Below, piece after piece: positions 25,361 through 33,018 of a stretch of DNA of 64,000 nucleotides. The stretch's first letter is position 1, and every line of letters starts with the position of its first letter. Source of the stretch: CBDDBH01 sp965225625 (lineage in GTDB: Bacteria > Pseudomonadota > Gammaproteobacteria > JADZEE01); assembly GCA_965225625.1 (NCBI GenBank), contig CBDDBH010000028.1:186001-250000 (forward strand), written 5' to 3'. The position numbers and the translations under genes are program-made. The notes beneath the pieces were generated by a model. It made no database searches and was not told where the DNA came from. It saw only the letters and a program-made list of their open reading frames with translations.

Positions 25361-26874
25361 GTGACAGTTTAACCGGTAATTTTGAGCGAGGCGTTTGCTT
25401 ACGCTTGATCGTCCTTGCCGCGTTTGCGGTTATGTTCGTGGGTTGCGCTCAACCGGAAGCAGACGCATTGCGGCTAGGAGTTGCGCAGGCTCCTGTAACC
25501 CTGGATCCACGATATGCCACAGATGCCGTGTCTGAACGTGTGGTCCGTTTGCTGTATAGCCGTTTGGTCGATTTCGATGCGAATTTCCGACCGGTGCCGG
25601 CGTTGGCGCGATGGAGTGTCGTCACGCCGACTCAATACCGCTTCGAGTTGGATCCCGAACGGGCCCCGTTCCACGACGGTGCGCGCCTGAGCGCAACTGA
25701 CATCAAGGCGACCTACGACGACATTATCAATGTTTCGCGAGCCTCTCCACATCGTGGTTCGTTGCACGTCATCGACCATATAGAAGTTATAGGACCTGAC
25801 AGCGTAGAGTTTTATTTGAAGCGTCCCGATCGCCTGTTTCCAGGACGTTTGGTGATAGGCATTCTGCCGGCAGCGTTGCTCGCGCGCGGACATGATTTTA
25901 AACGCTCGCCGGTGGGAAATGGGGCGTTCGAGTTCGTCGAGTGGCCCAACGACAATCGCGTGTTGCTCAGGCGGCGTCACGATGGGATGTTGGTCGAGAT
26001 ATCTGCTGTTGCCAATGCGACCGTACGGATACTGAAATTGCTGCGTGGCGAACTCGATATCGTGCAGGGTGATTTGCCCTCAGAACTCGTCAGCTGGTTG
26101 CAGACACAAAGTGGTATCCGTTTGTTGCAGGCGCGCGGTACAACTTTCACTTATCTCGGTTTCAATCTCGACGATCCGGATGCGGGCCGCCTACATGTGC
26201 GCGAGGCGATTGCGTTAGCTTTGGATCGGCAGGCCATCGTTGATAAGTTGCTGGGCGGAATGGCGCGCATTGGTAGTAGCGTACTGCCCCCGGAACATTG
26301 GGCGGGCCGACCTGCCGCGAATGAGAGGACCCGCAGCCTGGCGGGCGCACGGGAGCATTTGAGGTTGGCAGGCTTCGACGCACAGCGACCTCTGCGTCTG
26401 GTTTACCAGACCTCCAGTAACACGTTCCGCCGGCGTTTAGCTACTGTGATTCAAAGTCAGCTGCAAGATGCTGGCATCGATATCGAGATTCAAAGCCACG
26501 ACTGGGGCACATTTTATGGCGACGTGAAAGCCGGCCGATTTCAAATGTATAGTCTGTCGTGGGTAGGTTTGAAAATGCCGGATATTTTCCGCTACGCGTT
26601 CCACAGCACATCGATGCCACCGCAAGGCGCGAACCGTGGACGTTACCGTAACGCGCGGGTTGATCAATTGATTGAAACCGCTGAGCGGGCGCGGGATCAG
26701 GATGAACAGGCACGTTTGTATCGCGCCGTGCAGGCAGCTGTGCTCGAAGATCTGGTGCTTGTGCCGCTTTGGTACGAGGATCAGATTGCCGCGCTGCGTG
26801 AGGGTGTCAGCGGCTACGTACTTGCCAGCGATGGGAGTTACGACGGTTTGGCAAACGTTTCTCAATTTCAATGA
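25357..26874 (+). CDS. Peptide-binding lipoprotein of an ABC transporter (SBP family 5)
   Basis: A 505-residue DppA/OppA-type substrate-binding protein. The lipobox FVGC (about residue 30) indicates outer attachment to the membrane. VTLDPRYATDAVSERVVRLLYSRL (start VTLDPRYATDA) and LSATDIKATYDDI are family patterns, and YLGFNLDDPDAGRLHVREAIALALDR (core VREAIALALDR) marks the second lobe. Its stop overlaps the L,D-transpeptidase start. Matching permeases lie 3.3 kb downstream at 30207-31954. No ATPase gene is in the window. Murein peptides are a plausible substrate, given the Ldt and NagZ neighbours; this is inference. Confidence 0.88.
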   Translation: MSDSLTGNFERGVCLRLIVLAAFAVMFVGCAQPEADALRLGVAQAPVTLDPRYATDAVSERVVRLLYSRLVDFDANFRPVPALARWSVVTPTQYRFELDPERAPFHDGARLSATDIKATYDDIINVSRASPHRGSLHVIDHIEVIGPDSVEFYLKRPDRLFPGRLVIGILPAALLARGHDFKRSPVGNGAFEFVEWPNDNRVLLRRRHDGMLVEISAVANATVRILKLLRGELDIVQGDLPSELVSWLQTQSGIRLLQARGTTFTYLGFNLDDPDAGRLHVREAIALALDRQAIVDKLLGGMARIGSSVLPPEHWAGRPAANERTRSLAGAREHLRLAGFDAQRPLRLVYQTSSNTFRRRLATVIQSQLQDAGIDIEIQSHDWGTFYGDVKAGRFQMYSLSWVGLKMPDIFRYAFHSTSMPPQGANRGRYRNARVDQLIETAERARDQDEQARLYRAVQAAVLEDLVLVPLWYEDQIAALREGVSGYVLASDGSYDGLANVSQFQ

Positions 26875-27353
26875 TGGCGATGCATATTGAAGTCGACTTG
26901 CAGACGCAGTGTTTGCGCTTGCTCGATGGCAGCGTCAGTATCGGTGAATGGTCGGTCTCGTGCGCTCGCAACGGTCCTGGCGAGGTCCACGACAGTGAAT
27001 GTACGCCACGAGGCGTGCATCGCGTCATCGAAAAAATCGGCTCAGGTTGTGTTGCTAACACGGTGTTTGTCGGGCGCCAAGCGAGCGGAGAGATCTATAC
27101 CCCGGAAATGCGGGACAGCGCCCCGGACCGCGATTGGATCCTGACCCGCATCCTTTGGTTGGCGGGCTGCGAACCGGGTCGCAATCAAGGTGGTAACGTC
27201 GACAGTGCGTCGCGTTTCATCTACATCCACGGGGCACCGGATGACGTTAATATGGGTGTGCCCGGTTCGCACGGATGTATCCGCATGCGAAACGCCGAAG
27301 TTATCGCGCTGTTCGACCTCGTCGACGAGGGCACTAAAGTCGTGATTTCCTAA
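26871..27353 (+). CDS. L,D-transpeptidase (YkuD domain)
   Basis: Catalyses 3-3 cross-linking or related reactions in peptidoglycan through a cysteine. The 160-residue protein is nearly all catalytic domain: IYIHGAPDDVNMGVPGSHGCIRM contains the conserved histidine and the SHGC-R motif (catalytic Cys about residue 137). No signal peptide is evident, so it may act in the cytoplasm, as Ldt-fold L,D-carboxypeptidases in wall recycling do. Translation is coupled to the binding-protein gene (ATGATG at 26871). A weak hairpin CCCCTTTTATGGGG follows the stop. Confidence 0.85.
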   Translation: MMAMHIEVDLQTQCLRLLDGSVSIGEWSVSCARNGPGEVHDSECTPRGVHRVIEKIGSGCVANTVFVGRQASGEIYTPEMRDSAPDRDWILTRILWLAGCEPGRNQGGNVDSASRFIYIHGAPDDVNMGVPGSHGCIRMRNAEVIALFDLVDEGTKVVIS

Positions 27354-27528
27354 CCCCTTTTATGGGGGAGAGCTTCAACATCTCGTCAACGCAGCGCACT
27401 CCAGCGCGTTTGTTGTTTTGAAGATGGTGTGCAATGACATGACTCGTCCACACCAGGCGGTGATTGGTTTCTGCGGCACTGCCGAATTGTTGCGAAATTT
27501 GCGCGATTTCCTGAACGGCTGGATCCAT
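27334..27528 (-). CDS. Possible small protein of unknown function
   Basis: A 64-codon minus-strand ORF between ldt and the sigma-factor operon. Its composition looks protein-like (QEIAQISQQFGSAAETNH, WTSHVIAHHLQ, VDEMLKLSP), it has no membrane segment, and it fills an otherwise empty gap. I see no ribosome site before its ATG and cannot name a family. It overlaps the ldt 3' end by 20 bp. It may be spurious. Confidence 0.3.
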   Translation of the reverse strand: MDPAVQEIAQISQQFGSAAETNHRLVWTSHVIAHHLQNNKRAGVRCVDEMLKLSPIKGVRKSRL

Positions 27529-27573
27529 GTTAGAAAACGCTATACGAACGATGATTCCTAAAGGAGGAGGCTG

Positions 27574-28113
27574 CTGGATACCGCCAAGGCGCTGGACAAT
27601 TTTCTCGCGGGTGTTGAGCGCCGAGCGTATCGGACGGCAATGTTGGCCACCGGCAACAACGAAGAGGCTCTGGATATCGTGCAGGATGCCATGTTCAAGT
27701 TGGTGCAGCGATACCGTGGGCGAGATGCGCAGGAGTGGGGGCCATTATTTCGCCGAATACTGGACAGTCGAATCAATGACTGGTATCGCCGGCGCAGTGT
27801 CAGAAATCGCTTTAGGGTATTTCTGGGTGTTGCGCGCGACGATACCCACGTCGATCCAATTCAGGAACTTCCAGATCCACATGGGCTCAGCCCGGAGGCC
27901 GGTGCTAAGTCGCAGCAGTCTATCGCGCGTTTGGAGAGTGTGCTGCACGAACTGCCGAATCGACAACGTCAGGCGTTTCTGCTGCGGGTGTGGGAAGGCT
28001 TGGACGTCAGGGACACCGCAGCAGCAATGGGATGCTCGGAGGGTACAGTGAAAACACATTATTCGCGCGCGGTACACGCATTGCGCGAGCAGTTGGGCGA
28101 ATATTGGCCATGA
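27574..28113 (+). CDS. ECF-type RNA polymerase sigma factor, apparent CTG start
   Basis: Sigma-70 family protein of the ECF size class (about 179 residues). Region 2 is visible as ALDIVQDAMFKLVQRY and WGPLFRRILDSRINDWYRRR, region 4 as LPNRQRQAFLLRVWEGLDVRDTAAAMGCSEGTVKTHYSRA (core LPNRQRQAFLLRVWEG). Homologous sequence begins before the first ATG (27640), inside region 2. The frame is closed by TAA at 27559 and contains no ATG, GTG or TTG until 27640. A strong Shine-Dalgarno AAAGGAGG (27560-27567) sits 6 nt before CTG 27574. I therefore propose CTG initiation. Its TGA overlaps the anti-sigma ATG. Confidence 0.82.
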   Translation: MDTAKALDNFLAGVERRAYRTAMLATGNNEEALDIVQDAMFKLVQRYRGRDAQEWGPLFRRILDSRINDWYRRRSVRNRFRVFLGVARDDTHVDPIQELPDPHGLSPEAGAKSQQSIARLESVLHELPNRQRQAFLLRVWEGLDVRDTAAAMGCSEGTVKTHYSRAVHALREQLGEYWP

Positions 28114-28451
28114 GTACGCGTGACAATATCGATGAGTCAGAGCTGCTGGCGCGGATCAGCGCGGAATTAGACGCTAGCGTTGAAACCCTCGACACGGCAA
28201 CCCAATTTCGGCTGCGCCAAGTGCGCCGAGAGGCCTTGCAACCGCGTGGCCGGTCCAACGCATGGCAGCCGACCCTGGTACCCGCAGGCGTGTTTGCAGC
28301 GGCATTGGCCATGTTGGTGCTGTTTGGTCCGCTGGGCCGCCAGCCCAATAGTGAACCGGGTTTTGACGACTTGGAAATGTTGTCGGTTATGGAAATGGAG
28401 TTACTCGACGAATTGGAATTCTATGCTTGGTTGGACGAGGTCGCCGGCTAG
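28110..28451 (+). CDS. DUF3619-type anti-sigma factor candidate
   Basis: A 113-residue single-pass membrane protein. Residues 1-50 are polar and presumably cytoplasmic (ESELLARISAELDASVETLD), one membrane segment lies at about 55-75 (VPAGVFAAALAMLVLFGPLG), and a 37-residue acidic tail follows (DDLEMLSVMEMELLDELEF). It overlaps the sigma gene by four bases. Size, topology and position are those of DUF3619 proteins, which accompany ECF sigma factors; anti-sigma function is inferred. The TAG stop is shared with the first bases of the repeat at 28449. Confidence 0.72.
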   Translation: MSTRDNIDESELLARISAELDASVETLDTATQFRLRQVRREALQPRGRSNAWQPTLVPAGVFAAALAMLVLFGPLGRQPNSEPGFDDLEMLSVMEMELLDELEFYAWLDEVAG

Positions 28452-28709
28452 CCCGGATATTGCACGAGGACTTCGGATAATGGCGCAGCACAGGTGCGGT
28501 TGGGCGTAGGGCTGGAGCGCAAGGCATAGCCGTAGCTATGGCTTGCGTTAAGACCAAGCCCAGGCGCACCTGGGCAAGCCAGCGCCGAAGGAGGCCGCAA
28601 GCGATGCGCAAATTGTCACAAACGCTGGTATGACGAAATAGGTGGAATTGATATTGAGGTCAAGCAACTGCAGCAGCGCAGCGGCCGTCCTCGTGCAATA
28701 TCCGGGCTA
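28449..28709. repeat. Intact MITE-like inverted-repeat element (261 bp)
   Basis: Perfect 23-bp terminal inverted repeats (TAGCCCGGATATTGCACGAG and onward) bound the element at 28449-28471 and 28687-28709. It contains no ORF of note. An internal palindrome (CATAGC-CGTA-GCTATG) at about 28524-28539 lies in a block (28511-28541) that matches the element at 36886-36916 in opposite orientation at 28 of 31 bases. Flanks are consistent with a TA target duplication. It lies inside the ECF operon, between the anti-sigma gene and the small secreted protein gene. Confidence 0.85.
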
Positions 28710-28727
28710 TCATTGTGCGGACGGTGC

Positions 28728-28961
28728 TTGATTTCCAACAAACACCGAATGGTAGATGTTGTAGTGGCCTTGTTTTTAGCTGTGGTGTTCTCGGCTGCGG
28801 TTGCGCAGGAGCGTTCCGAAGTCGAGTCGCCAGATGTGGAATTTCTCGAATTCCTGGGTGAATGGGTAAGCGATGACGGCGAGTGGCTGGATCCGGAAGC
28901 ACTGGAAGATGGCGGAATCCTTGATGCGGGTGATTTCGGACAGGTCGTTGATCATGATTAG
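28728..28961 (+). CDS. Small acidic secreted protein of the ECF operon
   Basis: About 77 residues with a signal peptide (NKHR then VVVALFLAVVFSAAVAQE) and a mature part of some 50 residues that is very rich in Asp and Glu (VEFLEFLGEWVSDDGEWLDP). I start it at TTG 28728, which gives the signal peptide a basic n-region; ATG 28749 is the alternative. It overlaps the DUF3106 gene by 8 bp. I do not recognise a named family. Its E-F-L-x-x-W pattern resembles the acidic tail of the preceding anti-sigma candidate. Confidence 0.6.
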   Translation: MISNKHRMVDVVVALFLAVVFSAAVAQERSEVESPDVEFLEFLGEWVSDDGEWLDPEALEDGGILDAGDFGQVVDHD

Positions 28962-29571
28962 ATGCGTCTGCAGTGCCATTATTCTGATCGCAATCAGCTG
29001 CAGCGCAGTCGCGGCCGATGGCGCCTTGCCTTGGGCCGCCTTGCAGCCCGAAGAGCAGCAGGTGCTTAAGCGACTGCAGGGCCGATGGGACGAGCTGCCC
29101 GCTGATCGACAACAACGGTTGCTGCGCGGTGCTCAACGCTGGCGGCAGATGGATGATAGTGAACGTCAGCGTACCCGCGGCCAAATGCATCGCTGGCAGC
29201 GTATGGATCTGGAAAAACGTTCGCGGATGCGTGAGCGTTTCGACAATTTTCAGCAATTATCACCGGAGCGACAGCGCGCACTCAAACAGCGACACGACTG
29301 GTATAAAGAGCTGCCGGTAGAGCAACAGCGCGCGCTGCGCCAACGTTGGCAGAATGTAGATCCCGCAGACCGTGAGGCTTTGCGCAAACGTATGCGCGAT
29401 GCGTCGCCGAAGCAGCGCCGGCGTGCGCGGGGCCAATGGGGCAAGATGTCACCCGAGCAAAAGCGTAAAGTGTTCGAGGGACGCGCGAAAGGGGCCGAGT
29501 CTTCCAGCTCACGATCTATGCGCAATCCGCAACGCCAGGGCGAACAGCCGGACCTGCGCACAAGGCATTAG
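28954..29571 (+). CDS. DUF3106 periplasmic protein with 18-residue basic repeats
   Basis: A 205-residue exported protein; signal peptide ends near residue 20-21 (SAVAAD). Residues 44-148 are built of tandem units of 18 residues of the form [RNW]-[WFY]-x-x-[LM]-x-x-[ED]-[RKQ], for example RWDELPADRQQRLLRG and RWRQMDDSERQRTRGQ; the fifth unit is three residues short. Eighteen residues make five alpha-helical turns, so the aromatic residues would fall on one face. The protein is strongly basic. Function is unknown; CpxP/Spy-like periplasmic binding is a possibility. Its stop overlaps the convergent gene's stop. Confidence 0.8.
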   Translation: MIRCVCSAIILIAISCSAVAADGALPWAALQPEEQQVLKRLQGRWDELPADRQQRLLRGAQRWRQMDDSERQRTRGQMHRWQRMDLEKRSRMRERFDNFQQLSPERQRALKQRHDWYKELPVEQQRALRQRWQNVDPADREALRKRMRDASPKQRRRARGQWGKMSPEQKRKVFEGRAKGAESSSSRSMRNPQRQGEQPDLRTRH

Positions 29572-30068
29572 CTTTTGGGACGAATTGCCTCGCGAATAAG
29601 CCGGTTGGCGAAATGTTTGAGTTGCAGGTCGTAGAGAGCGAGTTCACCGCCCGTCTTGATTGCACTCATCGCCAGTCGCCCTATTAGCATCAATAGCAAA
29701 ATGGCGATTGCCCACGCCGCGAAATAGGAAAGTCTGAATTCGGCCGAGGGGCTGGCTGGAGCTGCAGGCGTTGCCTCCCTGGCGTTGTGCCCAAGCTGCG
29801 CCGGCGGTGGCGGCGGTTTGGTGCTTGCCGTTATCAGCGTCTTATCGAGATTGGAACCGCGTTCCACTGCTTTTGCAAAGCGCTGAATTCGATCCGGGTT
29901 GTCGTACAGCGCCCAGGCTTCACCAATTACGCGCAGCCCGATCCACAAGCCGACCAGCAACAGCAGCACGCCTATGCCGCGCACGACCAACATTGAAATC
30001 TGGTAGGTGCGCGATTCCCATCCGTCCGGCGCTGCTTCGGCGTCGGCTGCAAACTGATAGCGTGCCAT
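29568..30068 (-). CDS. Two-segment membrane protein of unknown function
   Basis: 166 residues with membrane segments at about 25-48 (ISMLVVRGIGVLLLLVGLWIG) and 113-133 (AAWAIAILLLMLIG), joined by a proline/alanine-rich linker (KPPPPPAQ ... TPAAPASPSAE). I do not recognise a family. It converges on the DUF3106 gene with overlapping stop codons (TTAG at 29568-29571). A solo repeat end lies upstream of its start. Confidence 0.6.
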   Translation of the reverse strand: MARYQFAADAEAAPDGWESRTYQISMLVVRGIGVLLLLVGLWIGLRVIGEAWALYDNPDRIQRFAKAVERGSNLDKTLITASTKPPPPPAQLGHNAREATPAAPASPSAEFRLSYFAAWAIAILLLMLIGRLAMSAIKTGGELALYDLQLKHFANRLIREAIRPKS

Positions 30069-30120
30069 TGTTTATCTTCGATGCTGGTAAGTTAAGCACT
30101 TTACCACATGCATTTCGGCG

Positions 30121-30142
30121 CCTTCATGCAATATGCCGGCTA
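30121..30142 (-). repeat. Solo terminal repeat of the MITE-like family
   Basis: CCTTCATGCAATATGCCGGC plus TA matches the right end of the family with one or two mismatches. No partner end lies nearby. It sits between the divergent 29568-30068 gene and the permease operon. Confidence 0.6.
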
Positions 30143-30206
30143 GACGATACCGTGGCCAGCGACTATGTTTTGCCAGTCACTTGTGGTTGCGAGGATAATC
30201 AGCCTC

Positions 30207-31127
30207 ATGCGCAGTTTTATGGTAGCGCGTCTAGCAAGCGCAGCCCTCGTCGCGCTCGGCGTAGTGACTGTTGTGTTTCTATTGCTGCACTTACTGCCGG
30301 GTGATCCTGTCGAAGTTATGCTCGGCGAGTCTGCTTATCCGGCGGACCGTGAGGCTTTGCGACAGGCACTGGGCCTGGATCGACCATTGATGGTGCAGTG
30401 GTTGGCCTACATGACGCAGTTGCTGCAACTGGACTTTGGGGTGTCGCTTTATTCGGGTCAGCCGGTTAGCGAAATGCTGAGTGAGCGTATTCCAGCGACA
30501 GTTTTGCTTGCCGCGGCAGGAATGTTAGTTGCCCTCCTAATTGCCGTTCCGTTCGGAATACTTGCGGCGGTTTACAAAGATAGCATGCTCGATCGCGGCG
30601 CTATGATGTTTGCGACCTTGGGAGTATCGCTGCCCAACTTCTGGCTGGGTCCGCTGCTAATCATGATCTTCTCAGTCCATCTCGGCTGGACGCCGGTTAC
30701 CGGCAATAGCGGTGTGCTTGCGCTCGTGCTGCCTGCGCTGACCTTGGGAACGGCGCTCGCTGCTCTGCTGTCGCGGATGATCCGTGCATCGTTACTAGAC
30801 ACGCTCGATGAAGACTACGTTAAGACTGCGCGTGCGAAGGGGTTGAGCGAAGCGGCGATCATTTATGGTCATGCATTGCGCAATGCATTGCTACCTGTAA
30901 TTACGGTATTTGGTTTGCAACTCGGTGGTCTGCTTGGTGGGGCCGTAATTACAGAGACAGTTTTCGCTTGGCCCGGGATCGGCGAGCTCACGGTCGAGGC
31001 AATCCGTCGTCGCGACTACCCTACGGTGCAAGCATGTGTACTAGTCATAAGTTTGTGTTACGTAGGCATCAATTTGTTTACCGAAATCGTATATGCGTGG
31101 GTCGATCCACGCGTTGAGCAAGCTTGA
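30207..31127 (+). CDS. Peptide ABC transporter permease (DppB/OppB type)
   Basis: Inner-membrane subunit of a dipeptide/oligopeptide importer. From ATG 30207 it has 306 residues and about six membrane segments. HLLPGDPVEVMLGE and ALRQALGLDRPLMVQW in the N-terminal part are typical of DppB; the ATPase-contact loop reads DYVKTARAKGLSEAAIIYGHALRN (core TARAKGLSEAAI). The ATG overlaps nothing upstream; the stop overlaps the next permease start. Partner binding protein is likely the product at 25357. Confidence 0.93.
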   Translation: MRSFMVARLASAALVALGVVTVVFLLLHLLPGDPVEVMLGESAYPADREALRQALGLDRPLMVQWLAYMTQLLQLDFGVSLYSGQPVSEMLSERIPATVLLAAAGMLVALLIAVPFGILAAVYKDSMLDRGAMMFATLGVSLPNFWLGPLLIMIFSVHLGWTPVTGNSGVLALVLPALTLGTALAALLSRMIRASLLDTLDEDYVKTARAKGLSEAAIIYGHALRNALLPVITVFGLQLGGLLGGAVITETVFAWPGIGELTVEAIRRRDYPTVQACVLVISLCYVGINLFTEIVYAWVDPRVEQA

Positions 31128-31954
31128 TGGAGGCTCGGGCAATGGTCTGCGGCAGCATCCTACTCGGCTGGTGTGTTATAGGGCTGGTCGGTCCGGAAAT
31201 CGCAACTACACCTGATCAAGTTGATCTGGATCGGATATTGTTGCCGCCATCTGCAACGGGTTGGCTCGGTTACGATGATCTGGGCCGTTCGGTGGCACAG
31301 CGCCTGATGGTCGGTGCACGCACGTCTCTTGTGGTTGGGGTCTGCATCGTGGTTATCGCAGGTACCGTGGGCACGGTGTTCGGATTGTTATCGGCTTGGA
31401 TCGGTGGTTGGGTTGACTGGTGTATGTTGCGAGTCATGGATGTAGTGCTGGCTTTCCCCGGCATACTGTTGGCAATTGCACTGGCGGGCGTGCTCGGCCC
31501 TGGCATGGCCAATCTGATCATCGCATTGGTCGCGGTTGGTTGGGTGGGCTATGCGCGGCTGGCACGGGCTCAGGCAATGTCGCTTAAACAGCGCGAGCAC
31601 GTCACGGCGGCGCGCGCACTGGGTAGTACCGACCGCGTGATTTTGCTGCGTCATATCCTGCCCCTGAGTTGGGCTCCGTTGATAGTCGAGGCGACGTTCG
31701 GTTTGGGTGCGGCAATCGTGGCCGAGGCGGGATTGTCGTTCCTGGGGCTTGGCGTACAGCCGCCGGCAGCTTCCTGGGGGAACATGATCCGTTCGGGCGC
31801 TGAGTATATGCTAGTGGCTCCACATCTCGTGATCGTTCCTGGGGTTACGATGATTTTCGTTGTTCTGTCTGTGAATTTGCTAGGTGACTGGGTGCGCGAT
31901 CAGTTACAGGTCACGCGCCCGCGAATCGCCCTGCGTTCCGTACGTGGTGATTGA
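31127..31954 (+). CDS. Peptide ABC transporter permease (DppC/OppC type)
   Basis: Second membrane subunit of the same importer, 275 residues. GYDDLGRSVAQRLMVGARTSL (start GYDDLGRSVAQRL) matches the DppC pattern (D-x-x-GRD), and the EAA loop is visible as HVTAARALGSTDRVILLRHILP (core TAARALGSTDRVI). ATG 31127 overlaps the TGA of the preceding gene. No ATP-binding subunit follows; nagZ comes next, 5 bp downstream, so the ATPases must be elsewhere or shared. Confidence 0.93.
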   Translation: MEARAMVCGSILLGWCVIGLVGPEIATTPDQVDLDRILLPPSATGWLGYDDLGRSVAQRLMVGARTSLVVGVCIVVIAGTVGTVFGLLSAWIGGWVDWCMLRVMDVVLAFPGILLAIALAGVLGPGMANLIIALVAVGWVGYARLARAQAMSLKQREHVTAARALGSTDRVILLRHILPLSWAPLIVEATFGLGAAIVAEAGLSFLGLGVQPPAASWGNMIRSGAEYMLVAPHLVIVPGVTMIFVVLSVNLLGDWVRDQLQVTRPRIALRSVRGD

Positions 31955-31959
31955 ACAAC

Positions 31960-33018
31960 GTGGCGCTTGGACCATTGATGGTGGATCTCAAAGGGCCGAC
32001 GCTGTCGCCGCAGGAACGCGAAATACTGACGCACCCACTGGTTGGCGGGGTGATCCTGTTTGCCCGCAACTACGAGGACCCCGTGCAGCTCGGGCAGCTT
32101 GTAGAGGTTCTGCATCAGTTACGCAGTCCTAAACTATTGGTAGGGGTCGATCAGGAGGGCGGCTCGGTACAACGCTTTCGCAGAGATTTTTCACCGCTGC
32201 CGGCGCTTGGCGCAATTGGCGACATGTTCGACTCAGATCGCCTCGCGGCAATAAAGTTGTCTGAGGATTGCGGTTGGATGATGGCAACTGAATTGCGCGC
32301 CAGCGGTGTGGATTTCAGCTTTGCGCCAGTGCTGGACGTGCGCTCGGGCGTCAGTCAGGTAATTGGTAATCGCGCCTTCCACGCCGATCCGGATACGATC
32401 TCCTGGCTCGCACAGGCTTACATCAAGGGCATGTCTGCAGCCGGTATGGCGGCCGTAGGTAAGCACTTTCCGGGGCACGGCTCGGTAACTACTGATTCCC
32501 ACCAGGAGACGCCTGTCGACAAGCGCGACCTGGCCGATATCCGGCTCAAGGATTTAGTCCCGTTCGAACGCTTGGTACGCAGCGGCTTGTCGGCAATCAT
32601 GCCGGCCCATGTCATCTATGAGCGGGTTGACGCGAAGCCTGCTGGATTCTCAAGCATCTGGCTGGGAGAAATACTGCGTAGCGAACTCGCGTTTCAGGGA
32701 ATTATATTTAGTGACGATATCACCATGGCTGGTGCTGCGGTTGCTGGGGGGTTTCCGCAGCGCGCGCGCGCCGCTTTGAATGCCGGATGCGACATGGTTC
32801 TGGTTTGCAATTGTCCGGCGGGCGTCGCTGAGGTCCTTGATGCACTAGGCGAAATTCACGAACCGCTGGCACAAGTCCGATTGATGCGTATGCATGGCCG
32901 CGGCAAGATCGAGCGCCTGGAACTTACTGGCGACCCGAGATGGCAGCGTATCAACGCCCGTGTGCAAAGCATGAATAGTAATCCTGAATTGGATTTGGGC
33001 GACGATGAAATTGTCTAA
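31960..33018 (+). CDS. nagZ: NagZ, beta-N-acetylhexosaminidase
   Basis: Cytoplasmic glycoside hydrolase family 3 enzyme cleaving GlcNAc from 1,6-anhydroMurNAc in peptidoglycan recycling. I start it at GTG 31960 (MALGPLMVDLKG), the normal beginning of the family, giving 352 residues; a TTG lies three codons earlier. GVDQEGGSVQRF, GKHFPGHGSVTTDSH (catalytic His/Asp loop) and FSDDITMAGA (nucleophile Asp) are present. It follows peptide permease genes and overlaps the TraB/GumN gene by 14 bp. Confidence 0.96.
   Translation: MALGPLMVDLKGPTLSPQEREILTHPLVGGVILFARNYEDPVQLGQLVEVLHQLRSPKLLVGVDQEGGSVQRFRRDFSPLPALGAIGDMFDSDRLAAIKLSEDCGWMMATELRASGVDFSFAPVLDVRSGVSQVIGNRAFHADPDTISWLAQAYIKGMSAAGMAAVGKHFPGHGSVTTDSHQETPVDKRDLADIRLKDLVPFERLVRSGLSAIMPAHVIYERVDAKPAGFSSIWLGEILRSELAFQGIIFSDDITMAGAAVAGGFPQRARAALNAGCDMVLVCNCPAGVAEVLDALGEIHEPLAQVRLMRMHGRGKIERLELTGDPRWQRINARVQSMNSNPELDLGDDEIV

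Noticed and set aside
28660..29256. 198-codon minus-strand ORF opposite the small acidic protein and DUF3106 genes
   Set aside because: It is antisense to genes with signal peptides and a clear repeat structure, and runs into the MITE-like end.
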